A DNA stretch of 64,000 bases from Planctomycetaceae bacterium. Its GTDB lineage: Bacteria; Planctomycetota; Planctomycetia; Planctomycetales; Planctomycetaceae. Every line of letters starts with the position of its first letter. Within the stretch, counting starts at the first letter, position 1. The stretch spans positions 434,001 to 498,000 of the forward strand of contig JACKHO010000003.1 of assembly GCA_020638955.1 (NCBI GenBank), given 5' to 3'. The position numbers and the translations under genes are program-made. The notes beneath the pieces are model-generated. The model was not told the origin of the DNA. It did no database searches and saw only the letters and a list, made by a program, of their open reading frames with translations. Positions 52,752 to 61,574 of this stretch are shown one piece after another.

Positions 52752-52821
52752 TGTGAGCCGAAGGCCGTAAGGCCTCGGGCCATTTGTCATGCCCGGCCGC
52801 TTACGCGTATCTTGGCTCACA
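52752..52821. ncRNA. Candidate multi-helix structured element upstream of metW
   Basis: TGTGAGCC (52752-52759) pairs perfectly with GGCTCACA (52814-52821). Inside are two hairpins: AGGCC-GTAA-GGCCT (52762-52775) and CGGGC-N10-GCCCG (52776-52795). Together they give a three-way junction. The GTAA loop is of the GNRA type on the plus strand. On the minus strand it would lie in the metW leader, ending 30 bases before ATG 52722. It matches no riboswitch class that I know. The 52750-53066 gap holds no other recognisable feature. Confidence 0.4.
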
Positions 52822-53066
52822 GCGGAATACGAAATTGAAAAATGCTCTACGACGGAACATCCATCGTGTCGGTTCGCCAGGAAATCCGCAAGAGTCTCGA
52901 CCTGAAATCGAGCCAGGGGAGACAAACGACGCCACAACGGGCCATTTGCGCAGGACGAATGATCCGTCACATGGGGATAATTAGACGTATTGTCAATTAC
53001 CCTTGCGACAGATTTCAGCACGGTCAACACTATGCGGTGTCATTGATGATGCGAAGAGACCTTTCC

Positions 53067-53963
53067 ATGATTCCTTTTCCACAGAGACCGCCGTCCACCA
53101 CCTGGGAGCAGATTGCTCTGGCGGGCACGAATGCGCTCCTCTGGGCGTGGTTCAAACCAATGCAGGGACCCGCAGATGTGTATGTCCAAATCCCGCCGGA
53201 AACGCTGCAACAAGCCGGCCCCGCTCTGACATTACGTAATGTGATGTTCAGCATCGGGATCACTCCCGAACAGGTGCAGTCATGGGCCATCAACGGCGTA
53301 CCCGTGCTGAACTCTCCACAAGCTGCGGCATATCTCGATCAGCCAATTCCGGCGACAACCAGCCCCGTCATATTCCGCACACTGTTTGCAACACAAACGT
53401 CAGTAACCGTTCCTCAAATGCCCGTCACGGCAACCGCGGCAGAACCTTCCCGCTACGACGGCGACTCCGAACGGATTTACCAGCACATCGATTCTGACTG
53501 GCAAACGGTTCTGCAAATCGAAACGAACATGGGGCAACTCCGCAAACAGCTCAACGCTCTGGGCGGACGACTGAAGTCCCTGAACCGTGACCTGAACACC
53601 AACGAAGCCATGGCTGCCGACTCGCAGGAAAAACGGGAGTGGCAGGACATCAGGCGCTGGCTGCGTGATGCCTCAGCCGGTGTCTCCCGTTCCATTCGCG
53701 AATTCGACGTCGGCGACTTCAGCGCGGCTGGCGGGAGGAGCCGCTTCGAAGAACTGCACCGGAATTACATTCAGCCACGTAAGCCGTTGCCCAACCTCAC
53801 GCAGGTCGCCGCCGAGTTCGAAATGTATCGAAAACTGGCCCAGAACCAGTTCCAGAAAATGCAAACCGCCTCCACCGCCGGCGCCCGAGACGGCGAACAA
53901 CGCGCCTCACAATTCCTCTCACGCATCGCCGCCAAGATTCGCAACGCCCGTCACAAGCGATAA
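53067..53963 (+). CDS. Protein of unknown function, helical C-terminal half
   Basis: A 298-residue protein from ATG 53067 (AAGAGA upstream); ATG 53046 is possible, and an even longer open frame starts at 52842 with poor coding character. No signal peptide. The N-terminal part has STTWEQIALAGTNALLWAWF and DVYVQIPPETLQQAG. The C-terminal half is a long helix pattern (VLQIETNMGQLRKQLNALGG; RLKSLNRDLNTNEAMAADSQ; ASAGVSRSIREFDVGDF). I do not recognise a family. The closing KIRNARHKR is basic. Next comes a 219-base gap with a weak GGCGC/GCGCC hairpin and then the HD gene. Confidence 0.65.
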   Translation: MIPFPQRPPSTTWEQIALAGTNALLWAWFKPMQGPADVYVQIPPETLQQAGPALTLRNVMFSIGITPEQVQSWAINGVPVLNSPQAAAYLDQPIPATTSPVIFRTLFATQTSVTVPQMPVTATAAEPSRYDGDSERIYQHIDSDWQTVLQIETNMGQLRKQLNALGGRLKSLNRDLNTNEAMAADSQEKREWQDIRRWLRDASAGVSRSIREFDVGDFSAAGGRSRFEELHRNYIQPRKPLPNLTQVAAEFEMYRKLAQNQFQKMQTASTAGARDGEQRASQFLSRIAAKIRNARHKR

Positions 53964-54182
53964 GACAACTTGATAGTGGGAACGCCATACCTGGTCGGAA
54001 CCGTTCTCAAGGCGTGTGCGATGCAATTGAAATGCGATTTCGCAAAGCGAACCCTTAACTCCGGTACTGTGTCCGTTTCGCAAACGAGCCAGTGAATTCT
54101 CTATGACTGATGCTACCGTAGCGGCGCGGTTGCCTCTTGCGCCCACAATGTGATTTTTTTAAGGGGCCAGATTCTCTTTTCA

Positions 54183-54737
54183 ATGACCAACTACCAAACC
54201 ATTCTTGACAACATCGTCGCAGATGCGCGTTATCAGCGCAATATCGACTGGGGCGCTCCTCGCAAAGGGCATCCAGAGGGTTCCATCCGGGCTCATATTG
54301 CAGAACTCGAACAGAACCTCACGGCATTGCGAAGCAAGCTCAGCAATGACGATGAGCAGAAGTTGCGCATCCTGGTTCACACGCACGACACCTTCAAGCC
54401 CAACGCAATGCAAGGTGTGCCCATAACCGATCCCGACAGTCATGCCTCCCTGGCACGGCAGTTTCTCGCTGAGTTCTGCGACGATGCGGACCTGTTGGCC
54501 ATGGTTCAGTATCACGACGAACCGTATGCTCTCTGGCGACAAATTCGCTCCAAAGGGACCTGCAACCAGGCAAAATTCGAGCTGCTACTTCAGAACATTT
54601 CCGACTGGAACCTGTTCCTCGCCTTCAACATTGTCGACGGCTGCACCGCAGGCAAAGGCCGCGAACCGTTGCAGTGGTTGTTCGGTGCAGTGGAAGGACG
54701 CGTCGAGTCGGAGTTTACGGCCAGTGATATTCTGTGA
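54183..54737 (+). CDS. HD-domain-like protein
   Basis: A 184-residue protein from ATG 54183; the ribosome-binding site is weak (AAGGGG lies 16 bases away). HPEGSIRAHIAELEQNL and LRILVHTHDTFK carry the His and His-Asp pair of an HD phosphohydrolase. A third region, MVQYHDEPYALW, supplies another His-Asp. This suggests a metal-dependent phosphohydrolase, perhaps on nucleotides, but the substrate is unknown. It converges with the 116-residue gene 7 bases away. Confidence 0.65.
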   Translation: MTNYQTILDNIVADARYQRNIDWGAPRKGHPEGSIRAHIAELEQNLTALRSKLSNDDEQKLRILVHTHDTFKPNAMQGVPITDPDSHASLARQFLAEFCDDADLLAMVQYHDEPYALWRQIRSKGTCNQAKFELLLQNISDWNLFLAFNIVDGCTAGKGREPLQWLFGAVEGRVESEFTASDIL

Positions 54738-54744
54738 TGGGTCG

Positions 54745-55095
54745 CTAAGGACCAACTCTGGCGACAGCCATAGTTTCAACTTTCTGAATCATCGCCCAGT
54801 CGAGTTCGCAATTCGCGTTTTCCAGAATCTGAAATGCCTGCTGCTCGACACCAGCATCTGGGCCGTAAACGGACTCGAAAAGCGTTACGAGTCGCCTGAA
54901 CCAGTAGTATCTGTTGTAAATCAAGTCTGCATCGGTAATGGGCTCAAACAGCTCCGGATAAAACGTAAACAGCAGGTAGTATTTCAACAGAGCCGCGAGT
55001 TCTTGGTTCGATTTGATTTCGTCGCGGATGCTTTCTCCATCCATCAACTTGGAAACGTCGAAGTCTGCCAACGAAGAAACATTAACAAGAGGCAT
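54745..55095 (-). CDS. Small acidic protein, last gene of the scramblase-like operon
   Basis: A 116-residue protein. No signal or membrane segment; helical and acidic (MDGESIRDEIKSNQELAALL) with an aromatic centre (KYYLLFTFYPELFEPITDAD; LIYNRYYWFRRLVTLFE). No family recognised. Its ATG lies inside the 3' end of the 54-codon gene upstream (14-base overlap), so it is probably translated by coupling. Together with 55082-55246 and 55246-55821 it forms an overlapping trio on the minus strand. Confidence 0.6.
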   Translation of the reverse strand: MPLVNVSSLADFDVSKLMDGESIRDEIKSNQELAALLKYYLLFTFYPELFEPITDADLIYNRYYWFRRLVTLFESVYGPDAGVEQQAFQILENANCELDWAMIQKVETMAVARVGP

Positions 55096-55246
55096 GTTGC
55101 ACTAATTCCACTTCAAGAAGCTCGTTGAAGGTGAAAATCTGCTTCTCACAACCAAGCATTTCAATTCTAGATGTCGGTTTACGGTGTCGGAGCGAGAGTG
55201 TGACGTACATTGCAATGTGTTCGACAAACGACTCGACGACCGCCAT
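55082..55246 (-). CDS. 54-residue protein coupled to the scramblase-like gene
   Basis: ATG 55246 overlaps the TAA of the upstream gene as TAATG, and the frame ends at TAA 55082-55084, 14 bases inside the next gene. The predicted product starts MAVVESFVEHIAMYVTLSLR and continues with HRKPTSRIEMLGCEKQIFTF. It ends with an acidic helix. It has no signal, and the first 20 residues are amphipathic. The one-base stop/start overlap, the overlap at the other end and normal-looking codons argue that it is real. No function can be given. Confidence 0.55.
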   Translation of the reverse strand: MAVVESFVEHIAMYVTLSLRHRKPTSRIEMLGCEKQIFTFNELLEVELVQHASC

Positions 55247-55821
55247 TACACTTTGAGAACCATGTCGATACAGAACACAGCTCCCACAATGAGCATTCTC
55301 AAGGGATGGTCCTTCGGCACTTCATCACTGATGTCCAGGATGTAGTCGTCGGCGCTGGTGAACCGTTGTTTGTCAATTCCGGTCCACGTTCGGGTAATGG
55401 TGGCGTACGTAACGCCATTTTTCTCGAGCTGGAATTCCCACTCCGCCCATTTGCCGTGCAGCGAACAAAGCGTTTTGTCTTCGTCGCCGGAGACGTTGAA
55501 TGCGTTAACCACAGAAAAGAGCTTCTGATTGAATCCCCCGATGTGCTCGTCGTTCTCGTCCAGCACATCAACATTGGAGAGGAACAATGAAATCCCGCGC
55601 GTAATGTAGAGAACCGGGTCACCGTCCGGTGTGGTGATGTGCATGTCGAAGGGAGGCATCCGTTTGAACCAAGTGAACCGCAGCATCTTCGTGAAGAAGC
55701 CGACGTTCGGTTCGTGGCCGTGCAGAATTTCCTCGCCGGTGTCAGGGTCGACGACGCTGTAGTCGTTCGACGCCTGGAACATGCCCCCATGTCCTTTGAT
55801 GAAATACCGATTGCAGTTCAA
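55246..55821 (-). CDS. Phospholipid-scramblase/LURP-one-like protein
   Basis: A 191-residue protein starting at TTG 55821 (an in-frame TGA lies 18 bases upstream, so no earlier start is possible). The pattern RYFIKGHGGMFQASNDYSVV at the N-terminus, followed by PVLYITRGISLFLSNVDVL, DENDEHIGGFNQKLFSVVNA and the closing DHPLRMLIVGAVFCIDMVL, fits the twelve-stranded barrel with a central helix shared by scramblases and LURP-one proteins. In eukaryotes the family binds lipid and calcium; bacterial roles are unknown. The final segment is hydrophobic. It is first of an overlapping three-gene operon. Confidence 0.7.
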   Translation of the reverse strand: MNCNRYFIKGHGGMFQASNDYSVVDPDTGEEILHGHEPNVGFFTKMLRFTWFKRMPPFDMHITTPDGDPVLYITRGISLFLSNVDVLDENDEHIGGFNQKLFSVVNAFNVSGDEDKTLCSLHGKWAEWEFQLEKNGVTYATITRTWTGIDKQRFTSADDYILDISDEVPKDHPLRMLIVGAVFCIDMVLKV

Positions 55822-55948
55822 GGCGGGATGCGTAAGTCACCTTCAATGATCGAACAAAAGAGGCACCGTGACTGCTGTTGCAGACAACAAAAAGCTATCA
55901 TGACACATCACGTGGAACAACCGGCCACCCTGTTTCAGTTCGCCATTC

Positions 55949-57826
55949 ATGACGGCATTTCTCGAATTATCACCGCGCATTACGCTCGTCCCCGTCATTC
56001 ACGGGAGCGGTGACTTTGCCGTGGAAATTCGGCGGCTCATGCTGCAGCAAAAGTTCGATCGAGTTGCCGTTCCCCTGCCCCCATCGTTCGCACGGGCTGT
56101 CGAAAAGGGGATTGAGTTTCTCCCACACGTCACCATTGTGACTCAGGATGAAACGTTGCCGTATCAGGAACCAGAGTGGTCACCCGACGGCGAAGCACCG
56201 AATGAAACGACGGAACGGCAATGCAGCTTCGTGCCCATCGACCCGTGTCAGCCTGTCATTGCGGCCCTTCGAATTGCGATTCAGGAACGAATGCGGCGGG
56301 AGTACATCGATCTGGAGGTGTCCGAGTTCGATCCCAAATCAGGACTGCTTCCCGACCCCTACGCACTCAAGCAGACGTCGATTGATCGCTTTGCCGCAGC
56401 AATTCTGCCAGCGATTACGCGACCAGTTGCCGACCAGCAACTCGCCCGCATTGCCTGGATGGCGTCGGAACTGCGACGACTCGATCAGCAGGAAGGGAAG
56501 ACACTCGCCCTCTGCTCCATTCTCGACTGGCCCTGGATTCGTGAGGCGTTCAAGGGCTCGACGCCCATTACGCGGGAGCCTGAAGAGGTTTTTGAACCCG
56601 AGTTGTACCGAGTTGATCCTGACACGCTGGCATTCGTGCTGGGTGAATTACCATTCATCACCGGGCTCTACGAACAGGCCCGATTCGACCTCGGTGATGA
56701 CGAGAACCTCTCGGTCGATGGCATCAAAGAGTTAATGCTCTCCTCGCGAGAAACATATCGCAACGACCTTAAGAACCGCGCCCGCAAGGTGACGCCGCAC
56801 CTGTTGGCGACCATCCTGAAGTATGTGCGAAACCTGTGTCTCGTCGAACGTCGTATGACGCCAGACCTTTATACGCTCGTGACCGCTGCGAAACAGGTGC
56901 TGGGGGATCAGTTTGCCATTTCGGTTGCGGAAACGGCTCGCGAGTATCCATTTCGTGACTATCTTCCGCTGCCTGAGTTCCGCGTTTCAGTGGGGCGTGG
57001 TCAGTTCCCGAATGATGACATCACTCAACTGAAAAACCGGTTGCCGGGGCCACCCGTGGTCTGGCGCTCATTGGAGTTGAATCGCAAGCCGCCAAAAATT
57101 GATCAGCAGCGGTGGCAGGCCCAATGGAATCCGTTCTCTCACTGCAGTTGGCCTCCCGAAGACGTCGCGATTGAACGGTTTCGCACGCACGTCAAAGATC
57201 ATGCCATGGCGTTGCTGGGGAACGACCTCGCGCAGGTCGAGAAGTTCTCCACGAGCTTGAAGGACGGGCTCGACATTCGTGAAACACTGCGGAACTGGCA
57301 CACGGGAGACTTGTACGTCAAAGTTCTTCCGCCAAGTCGCGGGAAGCTGGACTGCGTGTTGATGTTTTTCGACTCACCCGCCGATCCACGCGACTACCCC
57401 TGGCGGATTACCTGGCATGCCGAGCATCAGGACGAGTCGACACTGGCGTTCTTCTCGACCGACTATGCACAGGACATTGTGGGACCAGGCATTGCTGCGG
57501 CCACGTACGGTGGCGCCATGTTCCTGTTCCCACCGCGACCCGTCCGGGACATCTGGCGCGATCCCCGCTTTGATATGGCCGACACTCTGGAAGAGCGGTT
57601 GTTGATAGCGGCCTGCCACCATAGCGGCGAGAATCATATTGCTGTGTTGTCGCAGTCGGCACCAGGGCAGGCCTGGAAGCGGATTGCCAAGCGGTTCGGC
57701 AAACGGCTCGTTCACGTTCCGCTCGCCCATTTCAGCCAGGAAACCGTACAACAGCTTCGAATTTTCCATGTGCTCAACGGCCACCAAGTGCGGACGTACG
57801 CTCAGCACTTCATCCGTAAAGCATAG
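55949..57826 (+). CDS. Large protein of unknown function (planctomycete-type)
   Basis: A 625-residue cytosolic protein. The N-terminus ITLVPVIHGSGDFAVEIRRL with RVAVPLPPSFARAVEKGIEF looks like a Rossmann-like start. A central ARIAWMASELRRLDQQEGKT followed by LALCSILDWPWIREAF weakly recalls the TraB/EreA-type fold, low confidence. The C-terminal part has WPPEDVAIERFRTHVKDHAM and a closing NGHQVRTYAQHFIRKA. No ribosome-binding site precedes ATG 55949. A 37-codon frame in another phase (55900-56013) covers the start and also looks coding, so a frameshift or a coupled leader is possible. It is followed after 24 bases by the PVC cytochrome gene. Confidence 0.65.
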   Translation: MTAFLELSPRITLVPVIHGSGDFAVEIRRLMLQQKFDRVAVPLPPSFARAVEKGIEFLPHVTIVTQDETLPYQEPEWSPDGEAPNETTERQCSFVPIDPCQPVIAALRIAIQERMRREYIDLEVSEFDPKSGLLPDPYALKQTSIDRFAAAILPAITRPVADQQLARIAWMASELRRLDQQEGKTLALCSILDWPWIREAFKGSTPITREPEEVFEPELYRVDPDTLAFVLGELPFITGLYEQARFDLGDDENLSVDGIKELMLSSRETYRNDLKNRARKVTPHLLATILKYVRNLCLVERRMTPDLYTLVTAAKQVLGDQFAISVAETAREYPFRDYLPLPEFRVSVGRGQFPNDDITQLKNRLPGPPVVWRSLELNRKPPKIDQQRWQAQWNPFSHCSWPPEDVAIERFRTHVKDHAMALLGNDLAQVEKFSTSLKDGLDIRETLRNWHTGDLYVKVLPPSRGKLDCVLMFFDSPADPRDYPWRITWHAEHQDESTLAFFSTDYAQDIVGPGIAAATYGGAMFLFPPRPVRDIWRDPRFDMADTLEERLLIAACHHSGENHIAVLSQSAPGQAWKRIAKRFGKRLVHVPLAHFSQETVQQLRIFHVLNGHQVRTYAQHFIRKA

Positions 57827-57850
57827 TTCTCCCCTCTTGATGATTCATTC

Positions 57851-60800
57851 ATGACCCACAACAAATCTCTCCGAAATGTCTGGCTGTTGCCAGGTCTGCT
57901 GTTCCTCCTGACATTCACCGCCATCAGCAGCGTTCAAGCGGCGCCGCTGGTTGTGGAGACTGCTGCTCTTCCCCCGGAAGAGCAGCAGAAGAAGTTTCGT
58001 TTGCCAGAAGGATTCGAAATTCAACTGGTGGTGAGCGAGGAGAGCATTGGACAGCCAATGAACCTCAGCTTCGACGCTGCCGGTCGGCTCTGGATTACCC
58101 ATTCCATCGAATACCCATATCCTGTGGAAGGAGAAGGTGTGGAACCGCGTGACGGCCGTTTTCAGGGAATGGGGAAACCACCCGCACGCGATCGCCTTAC
58201 CGTCATCAGCGGTATTGGTCCTGACGGAAAGCCACAAAAGATTCAGCACTTTGCTGGCGAACTGAACATCCCCATTGGCGTGGTTCCTACGAGATTGACG
58301 GATTCGCAAACCGAGGCATTGGTGTTCAGCATTCCGAACATCTATCACCTGACCGACTCGAATAACGACGGTCAGGCTGATTCACAGGAGAAGATGTTTG
58401 GCCCGTTCGGCAACCTCGATACGCACGGCATGACGAACTCGTTCACGCGTTGGATTGATGGTTGGGTTTACGCCTGTCACGGATTCCGGAACACGACGAC
58501 CATTCAGGGGACTGATGGGCATGTCGTTGCCATGAACTCCGGGAACACCTTCCGCTTTCTGGAGGACGGATCACACGTCGAACAGCTTACGTGGGGTCAG
58601 GTGAATCCTTTCGGGCTGACGTTCGATCCGTGGGGCCATGCGTACAATGCCGACTGTCACTCTATGCCGCTCACCTGTCTCATTCCCGAGGCCTACTACT
58701 CCAGCTTCGGCAAGCCGCACGACGGACTGGGATATGGTCCCGACATGATTGACCACAATCACGGTTCGACCGGCATTTGCGGAGTGGCGTGGTACGAAGC
58801 GGCTCAGTTTCCGCAGGAATATCAGGGCTGCATTTTTCTTTGCAATCCCGTGAGTGGAACCGTCCATCGCGACCGCATTCATTTTCGCGGCTCCTCGCCG
58901 TGGGTCGAAACGCAACCGGAATTCATTACCTGCGATGACGGCTGGTTCCGGCCCGTCGACGTGAAGCTTGGACCCGACGGGGCTCTGTATATTGCTGACT
59001 TCTACAACGCCATTATCGGGCACTACGAAGTGCCGCTCGAACATCCTCGGCGTGACCGGCACCACGGCCGTGTGTGGCGCGTGGTCTACAAAGGGAAAGA
59101 AGGAGCTACGCTGCCAAATCTCGTGGCCATGTCCAACGCTCAGCTGGTTGATCTCCTCGGTGAGGAAAACCTGACCATTCGTAGGTTGGCGACCAACATG
59201 CTGGTGGATCGCGGTGCCGACGTCGCGACCATTGAGCAATTGAGTTCGCTGCTCGGCAAGAACTCAGTCTCAGATGCAGTTGCCTCTCAGCAGGTGCATG
59301 TCCTGTGGGTGTTGAATCGTTTCGGGAAATTGACGGACGACTTGTTGCGTCAGCAGTCGGCTTCGACGTCACCACTCGTGCGAACTCACGTTGCCCGCAT
59401 TCTGAGTGAACGGTCTGAATTGTCCGATTCACTCCAAGGTGTGTTAACACAACTGCTGCGGGATGAGAATTCGATTGTGCAGCGTGCTGCGGTCCAGGCG
59501 AGTGCCATTCATTCTTCGGCGCAGACGCTAGATGTCCTGCTGGATTTGTTGATGACCGACGGCAAGGTTGCTGACGGTGATTCGCATTTGCGGCATGCTC
59601 TGGTCATTGCGTTGCGCGACCATTTACGTGACGCGACTGATGAGGACTTACCGCTGGTGCAGGACCGTTTGCTGGGAGTTGCAGAATCAAGTCCGCAGCT
59701 AGTTTCTCAACTCGCACTCGGAACCCGGAACGAACGTGGTGCGGCGCTGGCTGGACGACTCATCAGTCTCGATGGCTCCGACCGATTGGCGCTTGTCCGG
59801 CATTTGGCGCAATTCGGTGATCGTGTCCAGTTGACCGTTTATGCCAGTCAGCAGAGTGAACTGCCTATTGAAAACCTCGATCAGCAGGTGCGACAAATCG
59901 AGTCATTCTATGAAGGTCTCGCTGCCCGCGGGATTGATGCCGCTCCTCTCATTCAAGTTTGGGGAGAGAAGCTCGTGGCCAAACTGCTCGCGCAGCCTGC
60001 CCGCCCACAACTGGGCTGGGCTGGGCTCACGGTGGACGGAACGGCTATTGATACTCCCGCGTTCGTACCGCAACGGCGGGCCTCGGCCGACGGAAATCAG
60101 GAGGGCATGTTCTATTGTTCGCTGCCACGTGGCGAACAAGTCACAGGCATGCTGCGCTCGGCTCCGTTCCCGGCCCCGGCCGAATTCGACTTCTTTATCG
60201 CCGGCCACAATGCGTTTCCAGACAAGCCGCTGAAGGGGACGAATTTCGTCAAACTGCTGGATGCCAACACCGGCGAAATGCTGATGTCAACGTCACCTCC
60301 GCGAAACGACACAGCACAGCACGTTGTCTGGGACTTGTCCGGGCATGCTGGCAAGCAGGTGTACCTGCAACTCGTTGATGGCGACACCGACACGGCCTAT
60401 GCCTGGATGGCTGTGGGGCGATTCTCTATTGCGGAACTGAATCCCGGGGCCGCGTCGCCGCACATGCTGGCGGCAGGACTTATTGCCCGATTGAAGCTCA
60501 CTTCGTTAGAGAAGAATCTCAAGGAGTTGATGTCGTCAGATGAATCACCCGCGACGGTGAAGCTGCAGGCGGCAGAGTCGTGGTTGGGACTGCATCCTAA
60601 CAGCCGCCGGGCGGCCATGCTGTTCGTCGCACGGAGCACAACCTCACCGGAGGTGCAGCAAAAGTGTCTCACTGAACTGAGCACAGCGGCTGACGTCAGC
60701 GACGAATCGCTCAAGTTTGCCATGGACAATTTAACGCAACAGGGGCAATACCAACTCGTGACTGCGCTGGTGACAGACAGTGCTGGCGGGGAGGCGTTGC

Positions 60801-61396
60801 TGCGGCTGATTGAGCACGGACACGCGTCGGCACTTCTGCTGACTCGCCCCGAAGTGGTCGAGCGTCTCAAGGCGTTGGGACTTGCCTCGCTCGAAGACCG
60901 CATTGCCACGCTGACCAGTAACTTGCCACCACTTAGCCAGCAGACTGATGAACTCATCGCACAACGCAAAGCCGTACTGCAGCAGACATCTCAGTTTGAC
61001 TTGCAGGCAGGGAAAACATTGTTCGAAAAGAACTGCGCGGCATGCCATCAGTTCAAGGGGACCGGTAACAAAATCGGCCCACAACTCGATGGCATGGCCA
61101 ACCGCGGGATGCAGCGCCTGCTGGAAGACGTGCTGAACCCAAATCAAAACGTCGACACCGCGTTTCGCGTCACCACGCTGGCCCTCAAGTCCGGCCAGGT
61201 CCTCACCGGCCTGCTCCGCCGCGACGAGGGAGCAACACTCGTATTCGCGGACAACAAGGGAAAAGAATTCGTGGTGGCGAAAGCCGACATCGAAGAACAA
61301 CGCCAATCAGCCCTGTCCCTCATGCCCGCGAATGTGGGAGAGACCATTCCTGAAGCCGACTTCGCCCAACTGGTGCATTTCCTGCTGACGCCGTAG
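57851..61396 (+). CDS. PVC-type secreted dehydrogenase-HEAT-cytochrome c protein
   Basis: An 1181-residue protein with a signal peptide (LLPGLLFLLTFTAISSVQA). Residues about 40-420 are a beta-propeller 'membrane-bound dehydrogenase' domain (RLPEGFEIQLVVSEESIGQP; DGALYIADFYNAIIGHYEVP). Residues 420-680 are HEAT-like helical repeats. A jelly-roll type segment lies around 700-860 (GHAGKQVYLQLVDGDTDTAY). The C-terminal haem domain starts near 1050 with KNCAACHQFKGTGNKIGPQL and holds the CxxCH motif, with KADIEEQRQSALSLMP near the end. This is the PVC-type haem-binding architecture; it is exported, probably oxidising sugars or alcohols, substrate unknown. Confidence 0.92.
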   Translation: MTHNKSLRNVWLLPGLLFLLTFTAISSVQAAPLVVETAALPPEEQQKKFRLPEGFEIQLVVSEESIGQPMNLSFDAAGRLWITHSIEYPYPVEGEGVEPRDGRFQGMGKPPARDRLTVISGIGPDGKPQKIQHFAGELNIPIGVVPTRLTDSQTEALVFSIPNIYHLTDSNNDGQADSQEKMFGPFGNLDTHGMTNSFTRWIDGWVYACHGFRNTTTIQGTDGHVVAMNSGNTFRFLEDGSHVEQLTWGQVNPFGLTFDPWGHAYNADCHSMPLTCLIPEAYYSSFGKPHDGLGYGPDMIDHNHGSTGICGVAWYEAAQFPQEYQGCIFLCNPVSGTVHRDRIHFRGSSPWVETQPEFITCDDGWFRPVDVKLGPDGALYIADFYNAIIGHYEVPLEHPRRDRHHGRVWRVVYKGKEGATLPNLVAMSNAQLVDLLGEENLTIRRLATNMLVDRGADVATIEQLSSLLGKNSVSDAVASQQVHVLWVLNRFGKLTDDLLRQQSASTSPLVRTHVARILSERSELSDSLQGVLTQLLRDENSIVQRAAVQASAIHSSAQTLDVLLDLLMTDGKVADGDSHLRHALVIALRDHLRDATDEDLPLVQDRLLGVAESSPQLVSQLALGTRNERGAALAGRLISLDGSDRLALVRHLAQFGDRVQLTVYASQQSELPIENLDQQVRQIESFYEGLAARGIDAAPLIQVWGEKLVAKLLAQPARPQLGWAGLTVDGTAIDTPAFVPQRRASADGNQEGMFYCSLPRGEQVTGMLRSAPFPAPAEFDFFIAGHNAFPDKPLKGTNFVKLLDANTGEMLMSTSPPRNDTAQHVVWDLSGHAGKQVYLQLVDGDTDTAYAWMAVGRFSIAELNPGAASPHMLAAGLIARLKLTSLEKNLKELMSSDESPATVKLQAAESWLGLHPNSRRAAMLFVARSTTSPEVQQKCLTELSTAADVSDESLKFAMDNLTQQGQYQLVTALVTDSAGGEALLRLIEHGHASALLLTRPEVVERLKALGLASLEDRIATLTSNLPPLSQQTDELIAQRKAVLQQTSQFDLQAGKTLFEKNCAACHQFKGTGNKIGPQLDGMANRGMQRLLEDVLNPNQNVDTAFRVTTLALKSGQVLTGLLRRDEGATLVFADNKGKEFVVAKADIEEQRQSALSLMPANVGETIPEADFAQLVHFLLTP

Positions 61397-61574
61397 CAAA
61401 TCTAAGTACTGGGTTTGGTCGGACTTCCTGCAATGACCAGCTGTACGAGATTATCAATTGGACTTTGCTCAAATCAGCCTGCGAATCCTGGTTCACAATT
61501 TCACGAAAGGACAAACACGATTTCACACGTCACCGCCGAGGTACGATGAAGCTCTACGTCACTTCTGCGGTCGA

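Noticed and set aside
52752..52821. A known SAM, SAH or cobalamin riboswitch
   Set aside because: The helices do not carry the conserved core bases of those classes as I know them; kept only as an unnamed candidate.
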